Part shown: positions 50,926-60,208 of the stretch, piece after piece
Layout of the letters: every line of letters begins with the position of its first letter
Position numbering within the stretch: the first letter of the stretch is position 1
Source of the DNA: Streptomyces sp. TP-A0356
GTDB taxonomy: Bacteria > Actinomycetota > Actinomycetes > Streptomycetales > Streptomycetaceae
DNA: 64,000 nt
Assembly (NCBI RefSeq): GCF_001417775.1
Contig: NZ_BBZJ01000031.1
Span: 59,422-123,421 of the forward strand
Direction: 5' to 3'
Translations under genes and position numbers: made by a program
The notes under the pieces: generated by a model
Told to the model about the DNA's origin: nothing
Seen by the model: only the letters and a program-made list of their open reading frames with translations
The model's database searches: none

Positions 50926-52021
50926 TCAAGCGGCATGCTGGTACTCGTGGAGTATGCCGCCGAGTCGGTCGCGTCTTCGTACGTCAAGGCGAAGGATCCG
51001 GGCCGGGTCGTTGATCGGCTCGGGCAACGGGCGGAGCGGGCGGGCGTTAGCGATGCCCTGGTGGGGCCGATGCGAGTTGTAGAAGTGTTCGAACTCGCGC
51101 AGAGCATGGAGCAGATGGCGCTGGTTCCATATCAAGGTGCGGTCCAGGAGCTCACGCCGGCAGATCTGTACCCACCGCTCCATGACGGCGTTCATCCTCG
51201 GCATCCGGACACCGCTTGGCACAACCTGGATGCCCGCGTCCTTGAGGACGTCATCGAACAGGGCGGGGAACTTCCCGTCCCGGTCCGGAATCAGGAACCG
51301 GGCCCGGCAGCCCGCGTCCTCCAGGTCCATGACGAGGTTCTTCGCCGCCTGCGCCACCCAGGCCGCGGTCTGGTGCGCGGCGGCGCCGAGGATGCGGATC
51401 CGTCGGCCGGCGTGCTCGATCACCGCCAGCACCTGCAGACGCGCACCGGACAGGGTGACCGCCTCGAAGAAGCCGCAGGCCAGCAGCGCGTCGGCCTGGG
51501 AGCGCAGGAAATCGGCCCACGTGCCGGCACCGCGTTCGGGCGCTGGGTCGATTCCGGCCTCCCTCAAGATCTCCCAGACCGTGGAGGCAGCGACCTTGGT
51601 GCCCAGGACGAGCAGTTCGCCGTGCACGCGCCTGTAGCCCCAGTGGGCATTCTCGCGCGAGGCGGAGTACGAGGGCGCGTATGGAGTGCACGGTCCGCGG
51701 CCAGCCCGGACGCTTCGGCCGGGACCGGGCGGCATGCCGGCGTGCGAGCAGGTCCCGGTGCCACCGCAGCACCGTCTCCGGGCGCACCAGCAGCCGCGCC
51801 CGGCGCAGCGCATCCATCGGCAACCGGTGCAGCAGCGCCACCAGGAACGCCCGGTCGGCCGCATCGAACCGCGGTCTGCGCTGGCCCAGTTGCCGCTCCA
51901 GCACCGTGATCTGATGCCGTAGCACCAAGGTCTCGATGTCCTGGTCCCGATCGCTCATCGGCAGTAGACGCAGCAGCGCGAGCGCGTTGCTCACACCGAT
52001 GTAGGCCAGTCGCAGCAGCAC
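50926..52021 (-). pseudogene. Integrase-core (rve) transposase, 2-bp frameshift
   Basis: The first frame starts at ATG 52021: a helical N-terminus with RDQDIETLVLRHQITVLERQ, then LARRHAARSRPKRPGWPRTV. Near 51655 a GA repeat unit seems lost, and the protein continues in another frame: ENAHWGYRRVHGELLVLGTK, AASTVWEILREAGIDPAPER, the DDE core with SRSQ-type strands, FLIPDRDGKFPALFDDVLKD, RMPRMNAVMERWVQICRREL and YNSHRPHQGIANARPLRPLP. It ends in RRRDRLGGILHEYQHAA. The family is the common Streptomyces integrase core transposase. Inactive as written. Confidence 0.75.
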
Positions 52022-52115
52022 GGACGATCACGTTGCAGTGCTGATCGGCTTCCGCGCAACCGCGGCGTGAGCATCCATCGTCGAAGCTCCGCGACGGCCG
52101 CCCACCGCCTCGCCA

Positions 52116-52150
52116 CCTGGGCGGATGAGGTTTTCGGCAAGGACAGGGCC
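52116..52150 (-). repeat. Right 35-bp inverted repeat
   Basis: Inverted copy of 50891-50925 (33 of 35 identical). Its outer end abuts the 5'-truncated ISL3 transposase. Confidence 0.7.
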
Positions 52151-53270
52151 ACGGGTGTGCGACTCATTACAGCCACACACCGACGGCACTTCGACCACGG
52201 GGTGCTGCGGGTGTTCCTGGAGGCGGACGCGCCGCGGGTGGCCTGCCGGGAGCACGGGACGACCGTCGCCGCGGTGCCCTGGGCCCGTCACGGCGCCGGG
52301 CATACCCACGCCTTCGACGCCCAGGCGGCATGGATGGCTGCCGAGTGCTCCAAGAGCGCGGCCGCGCAACTGATGCGTACCTCCTGGCGGACCATCGGCG
52401 CGATCGTCGAGCGGTACGTCGCCGACCGCGACCGGCTGGTCGACCGGCTGTCGGGGCTGCGGCGGATCGGCATCGACGAGATCAGCCACCGCCGCGGACA
52501 GAAGTACATGACGGTCGCCGTGGACCACGACACCGCGAGGGTGGTGTGGATGGCCGACGGACACGGCAAGGACGTCCTGCACCGCTTCTTCGACCAACTC
52601 GGCGCAGACCGCGCCGCCCGCTTGACGCACATCAGCGCCGACGGCGCCGCCTGGATCGCCGACGTCCTGGAACACCGGGCCACGCATGCCCTGCGCGTCA
52701 TGGACCCCTTCCACGTCATCGCCTGGGCCACCGACGCCCTGGATGCCGAACGCCGCTCGAGCTGGAACCGCGCCCGCCGCCAGGCCCAGGACACGAGCGG
52801 GCACGGGCATTGAAAGACTCCCGCTTCGCCCTGTGGAAGAACGAAGCCGACCTCACCGACCGGCAGGCCGCGAAACTCACCTGGATCGCCGCCACCGATC
52901 CCCGCCTGCACCGCGCCTGGCGCCTGAAGGAGGCCCTGCGGGCCGTGTTCACCCTGGCCAAGTCCCGCCCCGCCGCCGCCCTGCGGGCACTGGACCGGTG
53001 GATCGGCTGGGCCCGCCGCTGCCGCATCGGCGTCTTCGTCGACCTCCAACGCCGTATCCGCCGCCACTACCAGGCAATCCGCTCCGCGCTGACCACCGGC
53101 ATGAGCAACGGACTGATCGAGTCCACCAACACCAAAACCCGTCTGATCATCCGCAGAGGCTTCGGCTTCCACTCCGCCGACGCCGTCATCGCCCTCGTCA
53201 TGCTCACCCTCGCCGGCCCCCGCCCCCCAGCTCCCCGGACGCCAACCCGCCCCAGCGTGACCCACACATA
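52151..53270 (+). pseudogene. ISL3-family transposase, truncated and frameshifted
   Basis: The plus-strand frame carries QAAWMAAECSKSAAAQLMRT (HTH), GLRRIGIDEISHRRGQKYMT and AVDHDTARVVWMADGHGKDV (DDE domain), then VMDPFHVIAWATDALDAERR. It shifts frame near 52805 and continues ALKDSRFALWKNEADLTDRQ, IGVFVDLQRRIRRHYQAIRS and MSNGLIESTNTKTRLIIRRG, FGFHSADAVIALVMLTLAG. These are all ISL3 landmarks. The N-terminal zinc-finger region is missing where the integrase-type IS abuts. Two defects make it inactive. Confidence 0.75.
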
Positions 53271-53806
53271 CGGCAGGAGAGCCCCTTTTGCGGGGTCGAT
53301 ACGCGATGTTGTCATGCCTTTGGGCAGAAGACCCACCATCTGCTTCTGGCACAGGGCTCTTTGGACGGTGGCGGAAGTGACCGCGGTTTCACTGTGGAGA
53401 GGGTGCCGAGGTCCGCGTTCGAGCGCACCGCGACCAGCGGCAAGCTGCGCACGGTGGTCGACCTGCGCCAGTAGTCGTCGCGATAGGCGACGGCGGGAGT
53501 ACTGATCTCTCTGCAGCGACACAGCTCGCCCGCCATGCAGAACAGAGCTACGGCGGGCCGGATGGAAGGGGGGATTCGAGAGCAACAACTACACGGCGGC
53601 CGGAGTGGCTGGCGCGAGACACTCTCGCCGGTCTGGCCGACCTGATTGGTACGCGGGGACCAGCCGGCGTCGACGGCGGTGCGCGAGGCGCCGACGGCCG
53701 CGCCGAGCGAGCCGAGAAGGCAAAGCCGCGCCGCGACGCAGGACGCGCTCTTTCCCCGGCTGCCTCCCGGGCCGAGGCATCTCCTCCGCCTCGGCCCGGG
53801 CATCCG
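53271..53806. other. 535 bp of IS end and unidentified sequence
   Basis: Contains the probable right end of the ISL3 element and, near 53390-53474, a plus-strand tail reading FTVERVPRSAFERTATSGKL to a stop. The latter may be the end of an oxidoreductase-like gene lost to the insertion. No complete gene. Confidence 0.35.
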
Positions 53807-54478
53807 TCAGGTCTGAGGAACCACCTGACTCGAGGAGCCGCCGGCTCCGGGCAGGCCTTGTTTGTCCCCTGGGGACCAGGTGCGGACGGCCGGGCCGTGC
53901 GGTCCGCCGACCAAGCTGCTCAGGATCTGAGTGTGGGCACTGAACGCCGGGCGGCTCAGCACCGCGTCGTGAACGAGGAAGACCTCGCCGGGTCCGACTT
54001 CCCTGACGTAGTCGACGACCTCGGCCAGCTTCACCCACGGCGCACCGGCCGGCGCGAGGAGTGTGCGCACCTTCTCCTCCGGGACAGTGAGCGCGTCGCC
54101 CGGGTGGAAGACTCCGTCGGCCAGGAAGCCGACGTTGTCGAAGTCGGCGAAGTCGCGGTGAATGGTGGCGTGCTTTTCCCCGTACACGTGGAATTCCAGC
54201 GCGCCGACGTCGAAAGCGTCGCCGTGCCGGACGGTGTGGACGCGCCCGCCGAGGTCAGTGAGGTGGCGGGCGACCGCCGGGTTGGTCCAGATCTCGATGT
54301 CGCCGCCGACCTCCCGCAGCCGGTCGGGGACGAAGTGGTCTACGTGCTCATGCGTGACGAGCACCGCGTCGGCTCCCTCCAGTGCGTCCGGATCGCTGAA
54401 GCAGCCGGGGTCGATGACGACGGTGCAGCCCTCGTGCTGCAGTCGTATGCAGGAATGCCCCAGTGAGGTGATCTGCAT
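53807..54478 (-). CDS. MBL-fold metallo-hydrolase
   Basis: A 223-residue metallo-beta-lactamase-fold hydrolase of the UlaG/YtxM-like type. The metal motif HxHxDH is in AVLVTHEHVDHFVPDRLREV (about residue 45), with GHSCIRLQHEGCTVVIDPG at the N-terminus and FLADGVFHPGDALTVP, then FLVHDAVLSRPAF providing further ligands. ATG 54478 is preferred to 54496 for the GGAAGGGAG upstream. It is divergent from the MarR gene with a 76-bp shared region carrying a large palindrome, so MarR very likely represses it. The substrate is unknown. Confidence 0.87.
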   Translation of the reverse strand: MQITSLGHSCIRLQHEGCTVVIDPGCFSDPDALEGADAVLVTHEHVDHFVPDRLREVGGDIEIWTNPAVARHLTDLGGRVHTVRHGDAFDVGALEFHVYGEKHATIHRDFADFDNVGFLADGVFHPGDALTVPEEKVRTLLAPAGAPWVKLAEVVDYVREVGPGEVFLVHDAVLSRPAFSAHTQILSSLVGGPHGPAVRTWSPGDKQGLPGAGGSSSQVVPQT

Positions 54479-54497
54479 GACCGGTCTCCCTTCCATT

Positions 54498-54529
54498 TAT
54501 ACAGCCATACTGTACAGCATTGCTGTATA
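54498..54529. promoter_or_regulatory. 32-bp palindrome, probable MarR operator
   Basis: Nested co-centred palindrome: ATACAGC at 54499-54505 with GCTGTAT at 54522-54528, and CTGTACAG at 54510-54517 in the middle. Of 16 base pairs 14 match. It lies in the short gap between the divergent metallo-hydrolase and MarR genes, where an autoregulatory operator is expected. Confidence 0.75.
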
Positions 54530-54554
54530 CCTGTCCTGCGGGTACGGTGATGCC

Positions 54555-54980
54555 GTGAACGAGCAGGAGATCGCGAGCAACCTGCGAGCCGCCGTCGGAA
54601 ACCTGGTGCGGCGCGCACGGGCCACCGATGCCATGCCGCAGGCGCAAGCCGCTGTACTCGGCTACCTCGACCGCGAAGGGCCCATGACCACCAGCGAGCT
54701 CGCGGCCCGGCAGCAGGTCCGCCACCAGTCGGCGGCGCGGGTCGTCGGCCAACTCGTCGAACTCGGCCTCGCCCGCCAGAAGCCCCACCCGGACGACAGG
54801 CGCAAGGTCCTCGTCATGCTGACCGATCCAGGCCTGCAGGCACTCCAGGCACGTCGCGGCCGCCGAGCCGACTGGCTCGCCGAAGCCATCCGGGCAGAGC
54901 TCTCCCCCGCCGAACAGCAACAACTCGCGGAGTCCGTCGCCCTCCTCAAACGGCTGGCCCGGCACGCCGATCGCCGCTGA
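54555..54980 (+). CDS. MarR-family transcriptional regulator
   Basis: A 141-residue MarR protein from GTG 54555. The winged helix has AAVLGYLDREGPMTTSELAA, RQQVRHQSAARVVGQLVELG and KPHPDDRRKVLVMLTDPGLQ (the DxRxxxxxLT wing). C-terminal helices provide dimerisation (LSPAEQQQLAESVALLKRLA). It is divergent from the metallo-hydrolase gene and probably represses both from the 54498-54529 palindrome, released by a small phenolic or other ligand. Confidence 0.9.
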   Translation: MNEQEIASNLRAAVGNLVRRARATDAMPQAQAAVLGYLDREGPMTTSELAARQQVRHQSAARVVGQLVELGLARQKPHPDDRRKVLVMLTDPGLQALQARRGRRADWLAEAIRAELSPAEQQQLAESVALLKRLARHADRR

Positions 54981-55076
54981 CCGTCCCCTGTCTCCAGCGG
55001 AAGCTCCTGACACGGCACGGCACCTCGGACGCGCCTACGAAGAGCAGGCCCACCGAACCGCGCCCCCGGATGCCGG

Positions 55077-55990
55077 TCATGCCGCGACGGCTGCCGGCCG
55101 TTCGACCAGGTGGCCGCGTTCGAAGCGGGCACCGGAGCGGACGAGGGCGACGAGGTGGGGCGCGTTCACCGCCCGCCATCGCTGCTGGGCGGACTCGACG
55201 AGCTTGAAGACCATGGCCAGGGCGGCGGCGCGGGAGCCGGCGCCGCGGGTGACCTTGGTCCGCAGCCGGACGGTGGAGAAGGTCGACTCGATGGGGTTCG
55301 TGGTGCGCAGATGGATCCAGTGCTCGGCCGGAAAGTCATAGAACGCCAGCAGCTCCTGCTGGTCATCGGTGATCTTCTTGACCGCCTTGGGGAACTTCGC
55401 GCCGTAGAGCAGGGCGAACGTCTTGATCGCCGCCTCGGCGTGATCGCGGTCCTCGGCGTTGTAAATGTCCTGGATGGCCTTCTTCGCGCCCGGCTGCGCG
55501 GACTTCGGCATGGAGTCAAGGACATTGGCCGTTTTGTGAACCCAGCACCTTTGCTCACGGGTGTCGGGGAACACCTCCGCCAGCGCCTTCCAAAAGCCCA
55601 GAGCGCCGTCCCCGACCGCGAGCACCGGGGCGCGCATGCCCCGGCGGACGCAGTCCCGCATCAGATCAGCCCACGACTCACCGGATTCGCGGTAGCCGTC
55701 CTTGAGCGCGACCAGTTCCTTGGATCCGTCGGCGCGGACCCCGATGAGCACCAGGACGCAGGCTTTGGCCTCCTCCAGACGGACGTTGAGGTGGATGCCC
55801 TGCCGCCGTGGTGCCGCAAGTCACCGAAGATCAGCGAGGTGCAGGCGGCGCCCCACGTCGTCGCGCTCATCAACCAATTCGGCTATGTATGCGTTGACTT
55901 CGGCCTCCGGGGCGGCGGCCAGCATCCGTCAGCACCGAACTGCCGCTTGGCGTGGTGCCGTCTTCGTTGACTACGGTAAGCACCGGTGTG
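55077..55990 (-). pseudogene. IS256-family transposase with internal deletion
   Basis: The C-terminal two-thirds is continuous on the minus strand: GIHLNVRLEEAKACVLVLIG, VRADGSKELVALKDGYRESG, VLAVGDGALGFWKALAEVFP, RCWVHKTANVLDSMPKSAQP and NPIESTFSTVRLRTKVTRGA, the IS256/mutator DDE pattern. Upstream, pieces in other frames (LTVVNEDGTTPSGSS, AEVNAYIAELVDERDDVGRR) are the normal IS256 N-terminus. The section between them is deleted around 55800-55830. Inactive. Confidence 0.75.
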
Positions 55991-56337
55991 CCTTCCCGAC
56001 CGACGCGGCAACGTCGACCTTGCTCGATGACCAATCGATCGATCCATCGGGAAGGTACGCCCCCTTCCGTCAGGAGTGATCCACAGGTATTGAGCATTGC
56101 TCCGTCTAGCCCCAGATATCCCTGCGGGGACGCCCGTTCCGGGCTGAAAATCGGGGGTGGCTGTCCGCTGACGCCGCAAACCCTATGGTCGTTGAGGCCG
56201 TCGTCTAGCCGGGCGCTGGGAGCCGTGCATCGGGAGCTTCAGTGTGGCTTCGAGCACGCGGATTAGAGTCCGCTTCTTCCCATACGGTTCCTGCGGGCAG
56301 CCGCCTGTTCAGCCTCGATCGCAAGGGGAGGTGCCGG
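55991..56337 (+). other. Non-coding left region of the IS110 element
   Basis: 347 bp with no protein-like frame, ending in the GGGGAGGTG ribosome-binding region of the IS110 gene. In IS110-group elements the left non-coding end encodes the bridge RNA that specifies donor and target. That function is possible here but no structure was computed. The true left boundary of the IS is not visible because IS110 elements lack obvious terminal repeats. Confidence 0.35.
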
Positions 56338-57606
56338 GTGTTACAGGAGGCACAGGACCACGAGGAGATCGTCGAGCGGGTCGCGGCGCTGGACATCGGC
56401 AAGAGCTTCCTGGTGTGCTGCGCTCGCATCCCGCATGAGATCCGCCCAGAGCGGCGGATGCAGGAGGTGCAGACCCATCCCACGATGACGCGCTCGTTGC
56501 TGGCCATGGCCGACCATCTGAGGTGCCTGGGGGTGACCCGGGTGGTAATGGAGGCCACCAGCGATTACTGGAAGCCGGTCTTCTATGTGCTGGAGGCTGC
56601 CGGGTTCGAGACCTGGCTGGTCAATGCCCGGGACGTGAAGCACCTGCCGGGCCGGCCCAAGACCGACAAGCTGGATGCCGTCTGGTTGTGCAAGGTCGCC
56701 GAGCGGCAGATGACCCGCCCCAGTTTCGTGCCCCCGCCCGAGATTCGCCGTCTGCGGGACGTCACTCGCTATCGCACCGATCTGATCGGGGTCCGCGGGG
56801 CGGAGAAGAACCGGGTGGAGAAGCTGCTGGAGGACGCCCAGATCAAGCTGAGCGTGGTGGCGTCCGACATCTTCGGCGTCTCGGGGCGCGCGATGATGGC
56901 TGCTCTGCTGGCTGGGGAGCGCGATGCGAAGGTGCTGGCCCAGCTGGCCCGTTCCCGCATGCGCGGCAAGATTGCGGCTCTGGAGGAGGCGTTCACCGGG
57001 CACTTCACCGACCACCACGCGTTCCTGCTGGGCAGGATGCTTGAGTGGATCGACGCGGTCGACGCCGACATCGCCGCACTCGATGCGAAGATCGAGGAGA
57101 TGGTCGCCCCTTTCGTCACCGCGATCGAGCGGCTCGATGAGATCCCGGGGATCGGCCCGACCGCGGCTGCGGTCATCGTCGCCGAGATCGGCCTGGACAT
57201 GGACCGCTTCCCCACTCCCGGCCATCTGGCCTCCTGGGCGAAGTTTGCCCCGGGGGTGAAGGAATCGGCCGGAAAGAAGAAAGGCAAAGGCGCCACCGGA
57301 CACGGCAACCGCTACCTGGCCAGAACCCTCGGCGAAGCCGCTGTTGCCTGCGCCCGCACCGACACCTTCCTCGGCGAGCGCTACCGCAGGATCGCCCGCC
57401 ATCGTGGCAAGAAGAAGGCCATCGTCGCGGTCGGCCGCTCGCTCCTGATGGTCATCTGGCACCTGCTCAACAACCCCGACGCCCACTTCCACGACCTCGG
57501 CCCGAACTACTACACCCGCCGCATCGACCCCGAACGCCGCAAACGCAGCCACATCCACCAGCTCGAAGCACTTGGCTACAAGGTCAGCCTCGAACCCGCA
57601 GCCTGA
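56338..57606 (+). CDS. IS110-family transposase, intact
   Basis: A 422-residue DEDD-type recombinase from GTG 56338. N-terminal RuvC-like DEDD_Tnp_IS110 domain: VAALDIGKSFLVCCARIPHE (Asp), VVMEATSDYWKPVFYVLEAA (Glu) and PGRPKTDKLDAVWLCKVAER (Asp-Asp). C-terminal Transposase_20 domain: LDEIPGIGPTAAAVIVAEIG, FPTPGHLASWAKFAPGVKES and GHGNRYLARTLGEAAVACAR (catalytic Ser region), ending HQLEALGYKVSLEPAA. No internal stop or shift, so it could be active. It is the only apparently intact transposase gene in this half of the window. Confidence 0.88.
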   Translation: MLQEAQDHEEIVERVAALDIGKSFLVCCARIPHEIRPERRMQEVQTHPTMTRSLLAMADHLRCLGVTRVVMEATSDYWKPVFYVLEAAGFETWLVNARDVKHLPGRPKTDKLDAVWLCKVAERQMTRPSFVPPPEIRRLRDVTRYRTDLIGVRGAEKNRVEKLLEDAQIKLSVVASDIFGVSGRAMMAALLAGERDAKVLAQLARSRMRGKIAALEEAFTGHFTDHHAFLLGRMLEWIDAVDADIAALDAKIEEMVAPFVTAIERLDEIPGIGPTAAAVIVAEIGLDMDRFPTPGHLASWAKFAPGVKESAGKKKGKGATGHGNRYLARTLGEAAVACARTDTFLGERYRRIARHRGKKKAIVAVGRSLLMVIWHLLNNPDAHFHDLGPNYYTRRIDPERRKRSHIHQLEALGYKVSLEPAA

Positions 57607-58074
57607 GCCCGCCGACACGACGCCCGGCCTCGCTACTGCTCGGCCGGGTGCTGCCGCCTGCCCACCGACGCTTCGATTTTCGGATTAGGTTGCTGTACGG
57701 AAATACGCCGTACGAATGGGAGTTCACACGCCCGCGAGGCGATCGAAGGACCGCGCCTCGTCGGACATCGGTGACACTCACCGTTGTTCCCGTCACCGTT
57801 GCCCAAGTCCACGGACCAGTGTCCCGAACGTCTATGGCGCGTGTAGGCCTTGAGAAGAACTGCCTGGACGTTCAGCCCACCAGCGGGGCACAGCCCACCG
57901 CCCAGACACCTGTCCTACTGGCCCAACCTGATCAGCGAAAGGCAAGCGAAGATCAGCCAGGGCGGCCAGCGAATGATCAAATAGTCCGGCCGCCCTTGGC
58001 CGCTCAGAGTCGGCTACTGGGCGATGAGCGCATCGTGCCGGTCGGCGGCGGGGTGATCCCGCACCCGGTCAACG
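57607..58074. other. 470-bp region without a confident gene
   Basis: Right non-coding end of the IS110 element and intergenic sequence. The plus-strand frames here are low-quality. No repeat or RNA gene was recognised. Confidence 0.4.
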
Positions 58075-58509
58075 TCAAGCCGAGGCGGCGGCAACGCAGA
58101 ACTCATTGCCCTCCGGGTCGGCCATCACCATATGGTGCCCCTCAAACTCCTCCAGGACGACGCCGCCCGCCTTCACTAGCCGTTCGGACTCCGCCCTGAT
58201 CCGTGCCCACTTCTCACCGGGGCTGCCGTGTCCCGGCACCCGGATGTCGATATGAAGCCGGTTCTTCGCGGTCTTCGGCTCGGGGACCTTGAGGATGCTG
58301 AGCCGGGGGCCGGCGCCGTCAGGATCGCAAAGCCACGCGCCGTCGTCCGCGGAATCGTCTTCCGGAAGGTCGAACTGAGCGAGCCACTCCTCGCGGGTTC
58401 TGAAGGGAGCGGGCGGCGGCTCGTCCACATACCCCAGGGCCGTCTTCCAGAACTCGGCGAGGAGCTTCGCGTCTGCGCAATCAAGGGTCAGATCGATTCT
58501 GGCTGCCAT
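58075..58509 (-). CDS. VOC-family (glyoxalase-like) protein
   Basis: A 144-residue VOC protein (Glyoxalase_6 type). ATG 58509 begins MAARIDLTLDCADAKLLAEF, WKTALGYVDEPPPAPF; later LSILKVPEPKTAKNRLHIDI and KAGGVVLEEFEGHHMVMADP, EGNEFCVAAA. The two beta-alpha-beta repeats and the terminal DPEGNEFC motif are clear. Possible roles are metal-dependent ring cleavage, isomerisation or drug binding. No partner gene suggests which. It stands alone. Confidence 0.82.
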   Translation of the reverse strand: MAARIDLTLDCADAKLLAEFWKTALGYVDEPPPAPFRTREEWLAQFDLPEDDSADDGAWLCDPDGAGPRLSILKVPEPKTAKNRLHIDIRVPGHGSPGEKWARIRAESERLVKAGGVVLEEFEGHHMVMADPEGNEFCVAAASA

Positions 58510-59042
58510 AGCAGGACCGTATTGCGCACCTCTGACAGCCGCGGCTGAGTCGGAGGAGAGACGGCTGCTGATATGCCGTGACTGGTCGGACACTGCCAGA
58601 CGTGCTGCGGCCGACAGCCCTACGAGAGCTGCCAGCCGCAACTTTGCTCAGCCGGGACGTTCTCCGCCGCCCTAGCCAATGCCCGCATCCGTCGTCCACC
58701 GCGGATCGGGGAATCCGACGGTCCCGGATCGAACACGGGTCGAGATCCTGCGGTCCGTCAAGCCTGTCGGGGGCCCTTCGTCCGGTCCGGATCCGATGCG
58801 TTTCACGCTACCGCCCCGGCCCCCCACTACCGCCAGACAACCCACCCGAACGGGGTGGAGCCAAAACAACTTGCCGGAGCCAGGTTGACGCCCCTCGCCC
58901 GGCCCTCGTCACAACCCAAGTGGAGCCACTTCCAGTGTCGAAGTGGAGCCAAAACAACCTGTCACAAACAGTTCTCAAGGCAGAGGGGGCGGTGTGGGTC
59001 GGACAGGTCCCGGTTGCGGCCGCCGGGGCGAGCTGGGGCCGG
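58510..59042. other. 530-bp region with short repeats but no confident gene
   Basis: Open frames are Arg/Pro-rich. The section 58855-58961 carries repeated GTGGAGCC motifs, listed separately. Confidence 0.4.
58855..58961. repeat. Repeated GTGGAGCC(AAAACAAC) motifs
   Basis: GTGGAGCCAAAACAACTTG at 58855-58873 recurs as GTGGAGCCAAAACAACCTG at 58943-58961 (18 of 19 identical). A shorter GTGGAGCC at 58920-58927 lies inside the palindrome AAGTGGAGCCACTT (58918-58931). The spacing is irregular. They may be binding sites for a DNA-binding protein, perhaps the helix-turn-helix protein encoded next to them. Confidence 0.5.
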
Positions 59043-59323
59043 TCAGTCGAGGTCGGTGGTGCCGGAGGCGGCACGGGGCCGGTTGCGTGCCCACTTCTTG
59101 AGGTCGCCGACGCGGTAGAGGAATTCGGCGCCGCGCTTCTCGACGGGGGCCGGGAAGTCCGGGTCGTTGGCGCGCGCCCAGCGCAGCGCAGCGAGTGTGA
59201 GCTGCGGCAGGTGCTCTGCTTAGCTTTGCGCAGGCCGACGACGGCGTCGTCCGGCGCCAGCGCTGGGGACGCGGCGGGCGACGGCTGGGGAGCGGCTGGG
59301 GCTTGCGCGCGGGCTGCCCTCAC
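59043..59323 (-). pseudogene. Helix-turn-helix-like DNA-binding protein, one-base frameshift
   Basis: The first frame (from 59323) reads PSPAASPALAPDDAVVGLRK. After a one-base shift near 59215 it continues LPQLTLAALRWARANDPDFP, APVEKRGAEFLYRVGDLKKW and ARNRPRAASGTTDLD. The second part has the look of an excisionase/AlpA-like winged helix (a residue pattern choosing FPAPV...LYRVGDLKKWA), often found on mobile elements. It is about 93 residues when joined. The nearby repeated motifs could be its target. Confidence 0.5.
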
Positions 59324-59634
59324 GGCGGTCCGTTCGGTCTAAATTTCGAAGTCTATGCATGCAAGCGAACGTTGTCGGTCAACGTGAGCGGGAACCATTG
59401 GCCCAGTCCATTGCCTTCCCATCGACTGCATTGACGTTTCCCCCATCACCGGAATGCCCGATATGCATGAGGTTCTGGTGTGGTGAGGACCGGTCAGGCG
59501 CTCACTCCAGGTGGCGGATACCGGAAGTTCGAGGCGAAGAGGCGATAGTCACCTAATCCGGCCACAGGATAAGTTCCCGGGCGGCTGGCCAGCCACCGCA
59601 GGTCCTGTTCGACCGTTCGGAAGGGACAACGCTC

Positions 59635-59928
59635 ATGCTCAACGTGAAGAAGGCCATCGCCGCCGCCGTGCTGGCGGGTGCCGCGATCACCGGTTCGGCC
59701 GCGGCCCCGGCACTGGCGACGCCGGCCCACGGCAGCCTGGTCAACGTCGAGGCCAACAACCTGCTCAACGGCAACCAGGTCGTTCTGCTGCAGAACGTGT
59801 CCGTGCCCGTGGCCGCCGCGTTCTGCGGCGTCAACGTCAACGTCTTCTCCGCCCAGCTCGACCAGGGCAAGGCGTCCTGCCCCGCCCAGACCAACTCCAA
59901 GCAACTGGCCTGGGCCGTCTACAACTGA
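59635..59928 (+). CDS. Small secreted chaplin-like protein
   Basis: A 97-residue exported protein. ATG 59635 follows GGAAGGGA. A Sec signal peptide (KKAIAAAVLAGAAITGSAAA, cleavage likely after ALA near residue 28) is followed by a mature part of about 69 residues. That part has NGNQVVLLQNVSVPVAAAFC, GVNVNVFSAQLDQGKASC and two Cys. The spacing of VPV, CG, VNV and the final Cys resembles the chaplin (DUF320) repeat but the match is loose. Chaplins coat aerial hyphae with amyloid fibrils. It could be a diverged member or another small secreted family. Confidence 0.6.
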   Translation: MLNVKKAIAAAVLAGAAITGSAAAPALATPAHGSLVNVEANNLLNGNQVVLLQNVSVPVAAAFCGVNVNVFSAQLDQGKASCPAQTNSKQLAWAVYN

Positions 59929-59945
59929 CGGACACAGCGGCCGAC

Positions 59946-60008
59946 AGGCCCCGCCGTGCGGGGCTTGTGAGCACCAGCGGGGTGGCAGCAAACCAGCTGC
60001 CACCCCGC
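59946..60008 (+). terminator. Tandem hairpin terminators
   Basis: First hairpin: GCCCCGC at 59948-59954 and GCGGGGC at 59958-59964. Second: GCGGGGTGGCAG at 59977-59988 and CTGCCACCCCGC at 59997-60008, followed by GCCTTTGTG. Both lie directly after the chaplin-like gene. Confidence 0.75.
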
Positions 60009-60208
60009 GCCTTTGTGAGAGCTTTTGGACGGCCAGACAGCCGATGGGGGCCGCGACCGCCTGGGGTCCAGGCAGTCTTTGCAACGGCGCCTGCCCGTGC
60101 CACCCACTGCGTGGGTCACGAACCGGCATCTTGCCCTCCAGGACCACACGCTCTCTCTTACGGTGCGTGGTGGGCCAAACACACTTCTCTCGACGCGCGG
60201 GGCGGGAC

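Larger units (their letters stand above)
50891..52150 (-). mobile_element. Integrase-type insertion sequence bounded by 35-bp inverted repeats
   Basis: A 1260-bp unit. The left end (50891-50925, starting GGCCCTGTCCTTGCCGGAAA) and right end (52116-52150) are inverted copies matching at 33 of 35 positions. Between them lies one frameshifted rve-type transposase gene. It sits between an IS5 remnant and a 5'-truncated ISL3 transposase, suggesting successive insertions. I saw no clean target duplication. Confidence 0.6.
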
